Assembly: GCA_030770535.1 (NCBI GenBank) | Contig: JASVEC010000028.1 | Span: forward strand, 434,001-498,000 | Source: Batkoa obscura | Taxonomy: Eukaryota; Entomophthoromycota; Entomophthoromycetes; Entomophthorales; Batkoaceae | Direction: 5' to 3' | Length of the DNA: 64,000 bases | In this document: piece after piece, positions 49,023 through 60,878 of the stretch | How the letters are laid out: each line of letters opens with the position of its first letter | Numbering within the stretch: position 1 is the first letter of the stretch | Program-made: the position numbers and the translations under genes | The notes under the pieces: generated by a model | Database searches by the model: none | Seen by the model: the letters and a program-made list of their open reading frames with translations, nothing else | Told to the model about the DNA's origin: nothing

Positions 49023-49263
49023 TAACCAATTTATAAATTTAAAAAAGGAATAGTATGTAAATAGTAAAGTCATTATTATAACTTATAATATATAACCAAA
49101 TTTCTATAGTTTAATAAAAGAGTAATGATATAATATCAATTATTATATTAATTACAGTTACCCTGAATTTATATTATAGTTTACACAAAATTGAGTACTA
49201 TATTTTAAAAGAATAAGTCCTCTTTTATTTCCGTGTATTTAAAAGATGAAATATTCATTAATA

Positions 49264-49365
49264 TATGGGGGTGTTTTTTTGGCTTCATTATTTTTTCCAT
49301 TTTTAAGCGCTATTTGGGTGGAAAGATTGTTAGTAAATTCTTAAACAAAAAAATACATCCCCATA
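49264..49365 (-). mobile_element. MITE, ATATGGGG family, copy 9
   Basis: A 102 bp near-consensus copy in orientation B (TATGGGGGTGT, TTGGCTTCATTATTTTTTCC, AAGCGCTATTTGGG, end ACATCCCCATA). With copy 8 it forms an inverted pair 241 bp apart in the shared promoter region. Confidence 0.85.
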
Positions 49366-49851
49366 TCATTTAAAAAATGTTATAGATAAATAAAATTTAA
49401 TAATTAGATTTGAATTAGAATCTCTAAATGATATTACTAAGAAGAGTCTTACTTTTATTAAATATGATATTTTTGAAAGTTTTATAAAATTATACCTTAG
49501 TCGTATAAGAATAAAAAAAGATATATTAATAAATGTAGTTACCAAAGCATTTATGGAACATTTGCATTAATATCATTATATCATTCTACATAAACTCGAA
49601 ATTTTAAAGTAAAAACAAAAACTCAAATAAAAACATTGATAAAAATGAAGGAAAAAGCGAATTCAATAAAGAATAAAAACAAGTAATAATAAAAACAATT
49701 ATTAATTTAGGTTTATTTTATTATCATTTACAATTTGTATAATAATAACAATATTGACAATAATGATTTTAAATATACTAAAGAATAGGAAATGTATATA
49801 AACTTGTGATGAGAAATTTAAAACTTTGCTTTTTAGTAAATTAATATTAAA

Positions 49852-51021
49852 ATGAGTGAATTAAGTCCAACATACATATATTTAAGTTCTATTTATTATC
49901 CAAATGTTTCGATAGTATCTGGAATAATGGCTTTAATAGTTGTATTATTTATGATAATAATATGTAAGTAGAAACTGTGCTATCATATTTTAATCTTTTA
50001 CTAACTCCTATTAGCAATATATGACTTCCGATTAGTTGATCGAGTATCTTTAAGATTACAAACTGGTTTATCTATTTATGATGTATGGTTACATGGGGGA
50101 GCATTATGGCGATCGATATCACCAGCAGCACCAGGTGTTGCTTGTACTTCTCGCGGTTATTTAGCTTTATTTTTTAATATACTTTATGCTTTTTTAAATG
50201 TATCTATTGCATTAAACCTTCAATTAATATTTATTCATAAAAAAACAGTTACAAGATGGATGGAAGTTGGTTATTGGGTTGTACCTATTACTCTTTCTTT
50301 GTTAATTTCAATACCCCCTTTAGGTAAATTATTAGTTTGTTTTTATTTATAGTTGTACTAATAATAGTATAGCTATGGGTTTACTAGGTTATAGTAAATA
50401 TTATGGATGTTATATTGCAGATAGTGAATATGGATTATATTATGGTAAAATGTTAGATTTTTATGCAAATCAAATTTGGCGCTTTTTATGTTTGATTTAT
50501 TTAATTATTGGAGTTACTATGGTATTTATTAAATTAAGAAAAAGCTTGAATTTTTTTAAAAATAATTTAAATATGGAGTCAGCTAATTCTACTCAATGTA
50601 TTAATACAATTAAATTATTAGGTTATAGAATGTAAGTTAACTTATTGTTATTGCTATTATTAATCAATTAATTAATGTATAATTTAGTTTATTATATCCA
50701 TCAATTATGATATTTTGTCAATTTCCTGTAATAATTTCTCAATTTTATTATGACCTTATGGACGGTGAAAGTATAGCTTTAGATCAATGGTCTTTAATCG
50801 TATTACCTTTTGCTGGTATATTAAATTTTCTTGCTTTTTGTATCGATCCAACAATACAATCTGCAATCAAAATCATTTATTTTAGGATTAAAAAGAGAAA
50901 CTCAACTTTAAATGAACAAACGGATAATGGAAATAACGATAATTCTATTAAGTTAGATACTTTGGACCAGGTGGATGATATTAATCAACATATTACTAAT
51001 AATTTTATTAAATCTCTATAA
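49852..51021 (+). CDS. Seven-helix receptor, cAMP-receptor-like/Git3-like GPCR, copy B
   Basis: A 337-residue receptor from four exons: 49852-49963, 50015-50323, 50373-50631 and 50688-51021. It is paralogous to copy A along its whole length: LVDRVSLRLQTGLSIYDVWL, PGVACTSRGYLALFFNILYA, MGLLGYSKYYGCYIADSEYG, MLDFYANQIWRFLCLIYLII, QFPVIISQFYYDLMDGESIA and DQWSLIVLPFAGILNFLAFC. The third cytoplasmic loop and C-terminal tail diverge most, the tail here being Asn/Asp-rich and lacking the extra exon of copy A. Divergence in the loop that contacts G proteins with a conserved extracellular face suggests a similar ligand with altered coupling, but this is inference. The exon structure is otherwise conserved, so the pair arose by an inverted duplication that kept introns. 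Confidence 0.82.
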
Positions 51022-51829
51022 CAAATAAATATACTTGTACTTATGCATATTCACGCAAATTTAGTAAAAATTTATAAAATAAAGTAAAATTTAAATTGTT
51101 TATATTATTTTTATATTTTATTATTATTATATTTGCATATATTTCAATGGAGTTTATAGTAATATATCCTTTATAAGCGGTTACAACTGATTGCTTTGTT
51201 TACCGACAAAACAGTAGTCCTGGCCTTAACCCTCCCTAACATCAACGTTAACCAATACGAGTCAGTCAATCTCACTAATGAAACACACATAACCGAAAGT
51301 CATATTTATTTATAGCATTTGTAAAGCAATTTATTAGTTTTATAATACTTCAAATAATCGAAATAGAAAACAATTTGATAGGAGTATTTTTATTTTTTTA
51401 TATCCAACTTATAATAATATCACGGTATACTTTTATACTATACTTTAAAAAAACTTTATGCAAGGTTTTTTCAGTAACAAATGTGTCAAAGTTTGATTAA
51501 TTCACTAAAAACATCTCTAAGCATACACAGAAGATTAAAGGATTCAGTGATTTGAGAATTAATTGCGTATAAATCTTGACGAAAGTAGCACTAACCAAGT
51601 AAACCCTAAAGCTGTACAACTGGGATCCTGATTCTATAGTAGTCCCAGAAACTGCTCAAATGTTTTGTCAATTCATACTTAATACTTATTTACTAACTTA
51701 ATAAATAATCAATCATAATAAAATTTTGTGTACTTGTAGAATCTTGACTGGTTTGTCAAATGATATAACTTATAATATCATTGGTCATCTGACTGCAAAG
51801 TAGTTAAATTTGAGTGGAACACCAACATT
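51022..51829. other. Spacer downstream of receptor copy B
   Basis: No gene seen. Composition becomes less AT-rich at 51180-51300 (ACAGTAGTCCTGGCCTTAAC and nearby), perhaps part of an old insertion, not identified. Confidence 0.4.
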
Positions 51830-52450
51830 CAAATAGTTTCTGGTAAAGTTTCCTGATACCATATGGGGCCACCTTTTACTTTGTAAGCTGTTCTTACTTG
51901 TATTGGAATTGTCTTTATATGTTTGTGACATGTTTCTACTATAAATGTATTCCATTCATGATTGTATCTTTTCCATAATTCTTACATATTTGTTGCTTTT
52001 TTCTCATAACGGGAAATTTTTAGTCTTAGCTCATGCCATAGGTGCTCAATTGGGTTTAAACCAAGAGATTAAGCTGGCTATATTAACGCTTTAATCCCTT
52101 TGTCTTTGAACTATAATCTGGCAAGCTTGAAAGTATATCTAAGGCCATTATTCTGCTAAAAAATGAAGTTTTCAACCTCCATACCCCAGTATTCAGTAGT
52201 GCCTTTGAATACCATGTCAAGTATCCTATAATATAAGTTAGGATCCATTTTATCCTATATTTGGTATTTATAACCAACGGCTTCCTACAACATGTAACTT
52301 CATATCATGAGAGGTCCTCTTTCGTGTTTGACAGTTAAATCAATATGGTGATATGTAAGAGGGTTATTAAGGCATTTAAGGTAATGGTTCACAATATCTG
52401 ATCTTTAAATGTTTATTTTTATTTCACTAGTCTATATAACTTGTTTCAAA
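51830..52450 (-). pseudogene. Tc1/mariner transposase remnant (C-terminal part)
   Basis: Minus-strand translation gives SLGLNPIEHLWHELRLKISR, with the Tc1 signature NPIEHLW carrying the third catalytic acidic residue. Downstream is a region beginning YNHEWNTFIVETCHKHIKTI and ending TAYKVKGGPIWYQ. Upstream fragments correspond to the middle of the catalytic domain (NNGLRYTFKLARL). Stop codons and frameshifts interrupt it, and the N-terminal DNA-binding part is not recognisable. An inactive relic of a plain DNA transposon, unrelated to the 12.9 kb element. Confidence 0.75.
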
Positions 52451-52505
52451 TCCTTAATAGTCCATAACAAGTAATTTTTTGCCTATTTATAGTATTTTAT
52501 TTAAT

Positions 52506-53209
52506 AATATGGGGATGTCCAAATTGGTTTCATTTTTTTATCCAATTTTTAAATATTTTATATTTTAAAAACTTTGCTTAAAATTCTGTAAAAATAAATT
52601 CTTCATTAAAAACCAAAGTACCCAACACAGTTTTAAATTGTTTCATTATAATTTATATTGTAAGTTAGCAGAATTTTTACTAAATTTAATAGAAATTGCC
52701 ATATTAACAAGGACTTTACTAATGTAACCCATATATTAATATTAATCAAAATTGTAGTATATAAATAAATACATATTCCTATAAACCTTCATCGAAAAAT
52801 ATTTATTATTGACTGTTTTATAGCCAACATTAGAGATTTGCTATTATATAAATAAATAATATACTAATATTATAATTATATTATTAGTATGTTATTAAGT
52901 TAACAAATAGCTGCATGGGAGGGAGCGGTTGGCTCTAAAACTATAATTAATTATCTTTATATAATATAAGCAATATAATGATAGCTTTTATTTATTGTTA
53001 CAGTTACTTGCTCTTTGACTATTTATTAACTTAGTTATTAATAATTTAAGTAATATTAACATTCAATAATTGATTTTTATCATTTAGTAAAATGTTCATT
53101 TGCTTAATAAATATTAAAACTTTTAAACTTCTGGTTATTTTTATAAAACAAATTGAGGTTAATTTTTAGTTCTTTGATTTTTCATAGACTTTAACTTTAA
53201 TTGGAATTA
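52506..53209 (-). mobile_element. Truncated copy of the 12.9 kb transposon
   Basis: Aligns with 12879-13577: the terminal TATGGGGATGTCCAAATTGG, the GCTGCATGGGAGGGAG block, and the C-terminal end of the transposase frame (minus strand), here broken by substitutions and small indels. It stops abruptly where a MITE (53210) begins, so the rest of the transposase and the other end are missing. An older, inactive relative of the intact element. Confidence 0.8.
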
Positions 53210-53902
53210 AATGAGAATGTTTTTTTGGTTTCATTATTTTTGTGAAAGTTGATACTTAGTGGTCGAAGTTAAAAGCTACTCTTGCTTAATTAACTTGCCT
53301 TGAGTCGAACGGTCTTAGTTTATATAACTAAGATAGACTTAACTTAATAAGAATAGTATACAATAGGCTATACGAAAGCCGGTACTCAGTAGTAGAGGTT
53401 AAAAGCTACTCTTGCTTAATTAACTTGCCTTGAGTCGAACGGTCTTAGTTTATGTAACTAAGATAGACTTAACTTAATAGAAATAGTACATAATAAGCTA
53501 TGAATTATGTAAACCAATACAATGGAAGATACTACCGTAAAATCTATATAAGATGTTGTCAGAAAGGCTTAGTGACTTTATTAACGATACGTTATCAGGG
53601 AGTAATCCAATTAAAAAAGCCTCGAGTTATCATATTGAAGAATCTCTTTTATACTCCAATAAGTATGGATATTAAAAGGAGATAATATTCTTTGCAATAT
53701 GAAGTTATAAATTCTCGCAGCAAATCAAAATAAGGGGCTCTGGTTTGATTGTGTTTGAACTTGAGAACACAACAGCTTAAGTGATTGTTGTGTTATGATC
53801 AATTCGAGAGCTAAATAAAGCAATATTTCACAATTTTTTCCATTTTTTAAGTGCTATTTGAGCAAGATTTTTAGTAAAATTTTTAAAAAATATATCCCCA
53901 TA
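53210..53902 (-). mobile_element. MITE, ATATGGGG family, copy 10, split by an LTR fossil
   Basis: The left part (53210-53240, GAATGTTTTTTTGGTTTCAT) and right part (53833-53902, TTTCCATTTTTTAAGTGC to ATCCCCATA) form one orientation-B MITE interrupted by the unit at 53241-53832. The left terminus is degraded. Confidence 0.75.
53241..53832 (+). mobile_element. Solo-LTR-like fossil inserted in a MITE
   Basis: A 592 bp unit with inverted ends TGTGAAA ... TTTCACA and an exact 5 bp target duplication (ATTTT on both sides), as for LTR-retroelement integration. It contains a tandem duplication of about 130 bp near its 5' side (block AAAGCTACTCTTGCTTAATT occurs twice). Homologous to 15206-15566 in reverse orientation. 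No internal genes remain. Younger than the MITE it interrupts. Confidence 0.65.
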
Positions 53903-53968
53903 TAATAGAGATATTTAACAATTGGAAGAATTAGATAACGTTATAGTTTGATATAAGAGGGGTAAATA

Positions 53969-54010
53969 AGTAAATAGTAAATAGTAAATAGTAAATAGTA
54001 AATAGTAAAT
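53969..54010. repeat. 7 bp tandem repeat (TAAATAG)n
   Basis: About six consecutive copies of TAAATAG just beyond the repeat nest. Confidence 0.8.
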
Positions 54011-54329
54011 AAGCTAATAAGATAATAAGCTAATAAAAATGATTGAAAGTTAACAAAATACCAATTATTTTTATTTAATAAAAGATTATAACTTTAATAG
54101 TTTAAATCGTTGATAGAAATAAAACTAAATGTAATAACATATTTAAAAGATAATAATAGAGTTCAGAAAAAAGCTTTCGAGGGATAATAGAATTAAGATT
54201 AAACGAGTTAAACATGTGTTAATGATATATATATATTGATAAAATAGTTTGTATTATTAAAACAAAAAATAAAAATAAAAGCGTAACAATGGATAAATAA
54301 ATATAATATAATGTAATATAATAACTTTT

Positions 54330-57300
54330 TTATTCTTTAAAATAAGTTAAAATTAAAGTATAAAAACTGGGTAATAATTTGGGTATAGTATCAATACCTT
54401 TTGGATAAGGTTCTTGAGATATATTTTTTATCTCTTTCTTTTTAATAAACGAATTAATTTTTTTAATACTGTCTTCATTAGTCATTGTATAATTAATATT
54501 TTCATTATCATTTTTTTCATTATTCAAATTAATATTATTATTATTAGTATTAGTTGTATCATTTAAATAAATCAACATAGGTTCCGATGGATTAGCGTTA
54601 ATAATAGATTGTTGATTAATATCAATATTGCTATTATTATTATTATTACTATTGTCATTATTAAAATGATCAATTTCTTGTAACTCTCTTAAATCATCTA
54701 ATGTAATATTACCGAAACCAAAATCACTAACCGAATTTCTTCTGTTATTACTGAAATCAAGTTGTTGGAATTCTTCTTCAACAATTTGCATATCAGCATC
54801 ATTATGCTCACCAACAGTCATCAACTTCTTTTTTAAATTATTAATTTGTCTTTGTTTTCTTTTAATTGTAAATTGATTTAATAATTTTAAATCCTTTCTT
54901 AATCCTTTATTAAATTCTTCATCCTGTTTACTTTCATCTACAATTTGTTGTAAATCAATTTCTTTTTCAACAATCCCATTACGAATAGAATTTAATATTT
55001 TTTCTGCCCAACTCAATATATTTTTAAACAATCCATTACTATTGTTGGAATAAATTGAATGTATAAAGTGATAAAATTCTTGTTCGTGACGTTCGATTAG
55101 TTTAATAAATAATTGTAACTGACCTGCTTCTAAATTTTTATCAATTTCTCCTGTTTGCACTTTTTTGATTACTTCAATTAAATCATCCACGAATAACGAT
55201 GTTTTCATTATAAAATCAGATACATTAGCATCCTAATTAATTTAATTATTATTAATTATTACATTAATTTAAATTATTACCTTATAAACTTGAGCTAATG
55301 GTCCATAAAAAATAGCTAAAAGATCTTTCATTAGTTCACCTGTAACTCCTTGAAACATTAAATTTGAAATTGCCTCCGAATCTCTTTTTCTTGTATATAA
55401 TATAAATAATTGATTTAATGCTTCTAAGAAATAATATTCTTGATAAATCAAATTGCCATTTTGATCGCTTAAGACTTGTGGATTCTCACCTTTAAAATAA
55501 GATATTAATATTAAGTTATATATTTGAATAAAACTAAGTTAATTGAATTATTACCATTAACATATTGTTCCACCCATTGTTTTGCTCTTGAATAATTAAT
55601 AATAGAATCAGCAGTTAATTCTGGTTCAATATCAAAATCATTAATAATCAAATTAATTCTATCAAATTCCGACATTTCTTCTTCAAATTTTGAATTACTA
55701 CTTCTCTTATTAGGGGAATAAACAAAATTTTTAATTTTATTACAAATCGCTTCATCATTCACTTTCTTTTCTATATTTTCAATTTCTTTTTGCGTATCTT
55801 TTGCTTGATCCATTAATGAAGCTGTCAAAATCCTTTGTAATAAAGAATTAGAGCCAAAAGGCTGTGCTAATAATAAATCAATAATTCCTTTAACAATAGA
55901 AGTTGGATTTGTATATTTTAAAATTGTCGAAATGGTACGATAAGGTAATAATTTATGAGTGGAACATAATGCTTGATAAAATCGTGCACTATCATCTGTA
56001 GTACAAAAAAAAGTATATAAAAAAGAAGCTAAATTTAACTTTCCCCATTCAAATGCGCCTTTATAATGGGCTGGTAATTGTTGCATTTCACTTGTATTTC
56101 TTAATATACTTTCAAATTCATCTAAGCCTCCTAATTTAATTAGTTAATATAATGCTATGGTATATAATAAACAAATTCAATATTTACCTGGTTTTAATAG
56201 CTCGTTTTTACATTCTTGCCATAACTTAGTATAATCTTTAGCTTTCTCCTTAATATAACTGGCATATTTCTTTCTATCTTCTGCTAAATTTAACATATGG
56301 ATTTTACGTTGAGATATATCTTCTATATCTTCATTAGTTAATTCTTGTTGATTTTCATTCAAAAACTTATAAACTTCCAAATGAGATGCAATTTCTTGAT
56401 CTGATAACAATCTTCTTAACACTGATCTCAATGTCAATCGATCGTTTTCTCGAAACATAAATGATTGTCCAGGAGTTTCTTTTACTTTTGTAGGAAGTGC
56501 AGGTAACTCTTTTAATGGATATAATTTTCCTACTTTTTTTAATAAACTTTTAAAATCATCGTATCTTTTAAGGGTATAAATCACTTGATTGGATTCTTTT
56601 TTAGCTAACATGACAATGAATTTCTATTATTAAAAAAACGAACGATTATTTAGTATACTTGAATTAAAAACTAAAAAAACTTACTGCATGACTTGAATTC
56701 ATAAAAGTACCTTTGATTTCTTCAAGACGAACACCCACAATATCCACAAAATACGGATTACCAGCTTCTTTTTCGCTGTCTTTTTTCTCCATCTGACTTC
56801 CCTGAAGCACATTCTTATTATCACTGTCTTTTATCTCCTCTTTAACCACTGCAATACTTTGACTTTCTTCTTTTTCCATACCAAAACCATTCATGTCCAA
56901 AGGGGTTGAATTATTAAATAACAATACTAAAATTTTAATGAATCTCAATGTAAGGGCCTTTCTCTTTGTAGTATCTGATCTTTCAGCGTCCGATGATAAC
57001 TCAGCCTTTTCAATTTCATCTTGAAATATTTCTAATTTATCCAAAAACTTCTCGACATCCGTTTGTTGTAAAAATGGAAAGGTAAGTACATATTGATTAA
57101 TAAAATACTTTAAAAAAGGGATCTCTTTTTCATTTTCGGAATTCGAGTTGTTATTTCTTATCGCTCGTACCATATTATTATTTAATAAATATTCTGTTTC
57201 TTCAGTGATAGCTCGGGTTATTAAGTCCCTTTTAAGTTGTACTGCTTGCCGCGAGGTTAGCTTAACTGGCGAGTTATCGAGCTCTTTTTCATCATTGTTG

Positions 57301-57356
57301 AAGGAAGGAGCTAATAATTGATGAACTGCTGAGGTTGGGGAGGAAGTTTGTTCCAT
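54330..57356 (-). CDS. PX-domain protein with PXB/DUF3818 domain (YPR097W/Lec1 type)
   Basis: 931 residues from exons 57356-56685, 56623-56188, 56130-55555, 55489-55281 and 55232-54330. The N-terminal PX-associated region contains FINQYVLTFPFLQQTDVEKF. The PX domain follows (VDIVGVRLEEIKGTF, then FIVMLAKKESNQVIYTLKRY and DDFKSLLKK, with LPALPTKVKE), where the RYDDF strand is the usual phosphoinositide-binding position. The large DUF3818 region includes PYRTISTILKYTNPTSIVKG and LLLAQPFGSNSLLQRIL. An Asn-rich linker near residues 820-880 separates it from a conserved C-terminus (YPKGIDTIPKLLPSFYTLIL). The family member in yeast, YPR097W/Lec1, is a membrane-associated lipid-handling protein linked to ergosterol distribution. 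The domain order here fits that family; membrane recruitment through PX is the expected mechanism. Confidence 0.88.
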
Positions 57357-57923
57357 TGTAATAAGATATATTTTAAACTATAGGTAATAAAAACTAAAAA
57401 TCAACGAGTTTATTTTATTGTAATTTTTTAGGTGCCAAGAGTTATTTAAATTTTAAAATAACACTAAAGGCTGAGTTTATATATCATTAAAATAATAAAT
57501 TATAATTTTCCAAACATGAGATTATTTTAATTTAGTTCTTAAAATTGAATCTGAAATTCAAAGTGAGCTAATAAAAATGCTATTATTCAGTTGGAATTGA
57601 TTACGTCAAAATTTATCATGAATTTTTTATTATGAATTGAAGACAAACTTGAAAAATTTAACCAAATTGAATGTGAAAGCAAAGAGTTTAGCTGATTATG
57701 TCATGATTATAGTAAGTATTTGAACATTCCTTGAACCAAATACAATATTAATTGTAAACTGAAACAATAAATGGGGTTTGATTTGTATATAATTAAACTA
57801 ATTGGATAATAGTTAATTAAAATTTTATTAATGACGAGGAACTTTTCACACCAAAACCCAAATTGATGAATTACGTCAGGATTAAACGGAAAATATGAGA
57901 CCTTGATGATGTTGATAAACAAG
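57357..57923. other. Divergent promoter region
   Basis: Lies between the PX/PXB gene (minus) and the DUF5923/DUF4449 gene (plus). No exon or repeat recognised. Confidence 0.55.
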
Positions 57924-57932
57924 TATATAAAG
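57924..57932 (+). promoter_or_regulatory. TATA box of the DUF5923/DUF4449 gene
   Basis: TATATAAAG 81 nt upstream of the ATG; a second TATATAAG lies at 57952-57959. The same sequence precedes the 39.9 kb gene. Confidence 0.55.
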
Positions 57933-58004
57933 GGTCAAGCGTTATACAGAGTATATAAGAAAAAAAACTATTTGTATTTGTAGATATATTAACTTTTATT
58001 TAAA

Positions 58005-60343
58005 ATGCCAGAAATTCGTAACAAATTTGAAAAAGAATTCGCTCCTAAAGATAGCCAATATACCAAAGGTTTAAAAGTAGATGAAGTGGTTCAAACTAAA
58101 GATAATTTAACCACCGTTGCTGGTGCCTTAGGGTAAGTTTATTTACTTTTTTTACAATAGTAGATATTAATCCTCTTTTAGTGAAGGTAAAATGCCAACT
58201 AGTGATCAGATAACTGGTGCTATTGATTCCCTTAAAGAAGGTGATAAGATTGTTTCCGAAGTCAACTTATCAGCTACTGGTCAAAAGGTAGCTGATCGTG
58301 TTGAAAACTTACTAGATTCAACTAAGCAACTAGTTGAAGAAAAGAATAAAGGTGATGTTATACAACGTTTGATTCATCATGCTAAGCTTGCTTCTCAAGA
58401 ACTTGACAGTAAGTTTCATTTATTTATAAATTATTCTTTTAATTAATATAATTTCAGCTGAAACTCCTGATGTATCTAAAGAAACTGAAGATTCTCAAAA
58501 ACTTCTTAGAAAAGCTTATAATGAGCTTCTTGTTATTTCCAAACTAACTGTTACCAACAATGAATTCCGTAGTCTCTTAGCTGATTTGTATAACCTTGTT
58601 CGTGATGTCCTTAAAGATAATGTCCCTGGTGCCGAACATTTACCTACCGCTGATGATCTCACTGATAGACAAGGTAATCTTGACGCTGATAAGGCTAAGC
58701 GCTCTGCTGAACAATCTGCTAATAAGATGGCTGATGAAGCTCACGGGAACTTGGATGGTGATGCCAAAGATGTCGCTGATAAAGCTAGAAAAGGTGATAC
58801 TAAAGGTTTAGAAAATACTGCTTCTAAACTTGCTGACAAGGCTGCTCAAGAACTTGGTAAGAAGGTCAAGCCAGTTGCTGATAAGGCTGCTGCCGGTAAC
58901 ACTAAAGAAGCTGGTGATCACGCTAAACATGAAGCTAACAAGGCCTCCTCCCAAGCTCAAAACTTAACTGAAGAAGCTAAGAACCAAGCCGGTGATGCTT
59001 ATGGTCAAGCCAAGAAGACCGCTGAGAACATTGTAAATGACTTACAACTCAGTGAAGAACAAAAGGAGAACTTATCCAATCGTCTAGTCGGTATCCTTGA
59101 TGAAGTCCAAACCAACCGTGAAACTCAAAGAGCTATTGAAGGTCTCCTAAATGTATTAGCTAAATTAAGAAAAAATGCCCTTACTGCTGCTGAAAAGGCC
59201 AAAAACAAAGCTGGCGCTGAGGTCGACGAATCTGATAACTTACAAGAAGCTTCCAGGAATGCCAAAAAGGCCGTTGAAAACTTCGCTGGTGGTCACAGTT
59301 TAGATAAACTCTTTGAAAAACTCTATGAATTTGCTGAGCTTGTTGAAAAGGATAAGGACTTAAACAAACTTATGCATGAAAATCATGAGTTTATGATCAA
59401 GTCTCTTAAAGACAATAAATTTGTCCATCAAAAGGATTACACTGACAAGGCCATTGATCGCTTCGAAAAGACTCGTGACATGCTCCTTAACAAATACCGC
59501 CAACCCGTCCGCTCTGTTATGGATGAAGCTAGTGGCTTTATGAAGGACTTAAAGGAAGACCCAACCACCAACCGCATGGTTAAGGATCTTGATGGTCTTA
59601 CTCGTGATTTATTCTTGGATGCCAATGGCAAACCAACCATCAAGTATGATTTACTTCAAGACTTCCAAAAATTCGTCCCTGTTCTTTCTAAACGTCTTGA
59701 ACTCCTTGAAATCCCAAGGATATCTGAACAAGATGATGATAATGAATACATTTTGGATAACATTAAACTCTCTTGTAGCAACATCGTTCCAAAGACTGTT
59801 AGAGTACGTACAGATACTGAATTTGATACTGAAGAAGAACGTATTGTTAATGCTGTATCTATTAAGATGCAAGGTATCCAAGCCCAAGCTAGAGAAGTAG
59901 CTTTCTATTATAAGAGAAAGGTATTATTAATGAATATGGAAGATGCTGGTTTAGTTGATGTAGTTATTCCAAATGATGGTATGGATATTTTCTTGAAATT
60001 AGCTCCACCAGTTATCTCTACTTCAGATAAACCAAACCAAACTATCTCTAAAGATGAACGTCCATTCCGTGTATTAGATTCACGCTGTCGTGTCAATGAA
60101 ATTAATATCAAATTCCAACACACTAAATTTGGACCAATCTATAAGCTATTGAATAAGGTTATTCAAAGTCAAGTTAAAAGAGATATTGAAAAGATGGTTG
60201 GAGAAGGTATTCGTAATTTCCTCGAAGGTATTGAAACAACAGTAACTCAAGGTATTGACTTGGGCAACAAGGACAAAGCTTCTAAGCCATTAGATCCTAG
60301 TCCAGAAGGATGGAAATCCGATGCTTTTAATGTTAAAAAATAG
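58005..60343 (+). CDS. DUF5923/DUF4449 family protein (BPI/lipid-binding-like C-terminus)
   Basis: 746 residues from exons 58005-58132, 58182-58408 and 58458-60343. The N-terminal third is helical. Residues about 190-330 are an Ala/Lys/Asp-rich region with LEA-like repeats (ADKAKRSAEQSANKMADEAH, ADKAAQELGKKVKPVADKAA), of the kind found in desiccation or stress proteins. The C-terminal part contains ILDNIKLSCSNIVPKTVRVR, KRKVLLMNMEDAGLVDVVIP and INIKFQHTKFGPIYKLLNKV, corresponding to the fungal DUF4449 domain, which is predicted to have a BPI-like lipid-binding fold. No signal peptide, so cytosolic. Codons are markedly less AT-rich than in other genes here and the promoter has TATA boxes, suggesting high expression. 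Function unproven; a role in stress or lipid handling is inference. Confidence 0.85.
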
Positions 60344-60878
60344 GTCTATTTTAATTAGCTAACTTACCTTATTGAATAAATTATATTGCCTAAATCCTCA
60401 TTAATTTTTTAATACTTTTTTATTATACTAATAAATTATTTAGCTGCTTATCAGAGAAGGGGTTAAAATTTTATTTGAATCATTTTTGATTTTAGGTAAG
60501 GTTAATAATCTTAGCACCGCTTAGTAAAAATATACAACTGTTACAATTCTACTGCAAACTAGATTGCAGTAAATTTTAGCCAGCTATTTTTTTATATGAT
60601 TTTCAAAAGCCTAACCTTTAGATTTTAACAAGTTTTATTCCTAAACAAACAGTTAATTAGGTCGTAAATGAGTTGTAACACTTGTAGTTGATAAATTACT
60701 GCTTTTAAAGCGAAAGTTGGAATAAATTTAAGCTAATGTTTTAAAACTATTTTCAATATACTAACTTTTAATGTTTTTTATTTTATTATAATAAAAAACT
60801 ATAGCAGAAAACTTAAGAACAATAACAATTTGTATTAATATAATATTATTTACTATTATTTTTATTTTTGTTATTATT
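60344..60878. other. Intergenic region between convergent genes
   Basis: No gene seen. It must hold the 3' ends of the DUF4449 and peptidase genes. Confidence 0.5.

Larger units (their letters stand above)
48607..49851. other. Shared upstream region of the divergent receptor pair
   Basis: A 1.2 kb region between the two head-to-head receptor genes, so it must contain both promoters. Two oppositely oriented MITE copies (48922-49022 and 49264-49365) lie in it. Confidence 0.6.

Noticed and set aside
59437-60123. Minus-strand frames of 68-78 codons and plus-strand shadows within the DUF4449 gene
   Set aside because: They overlap a well-supported coding exon in other frames.
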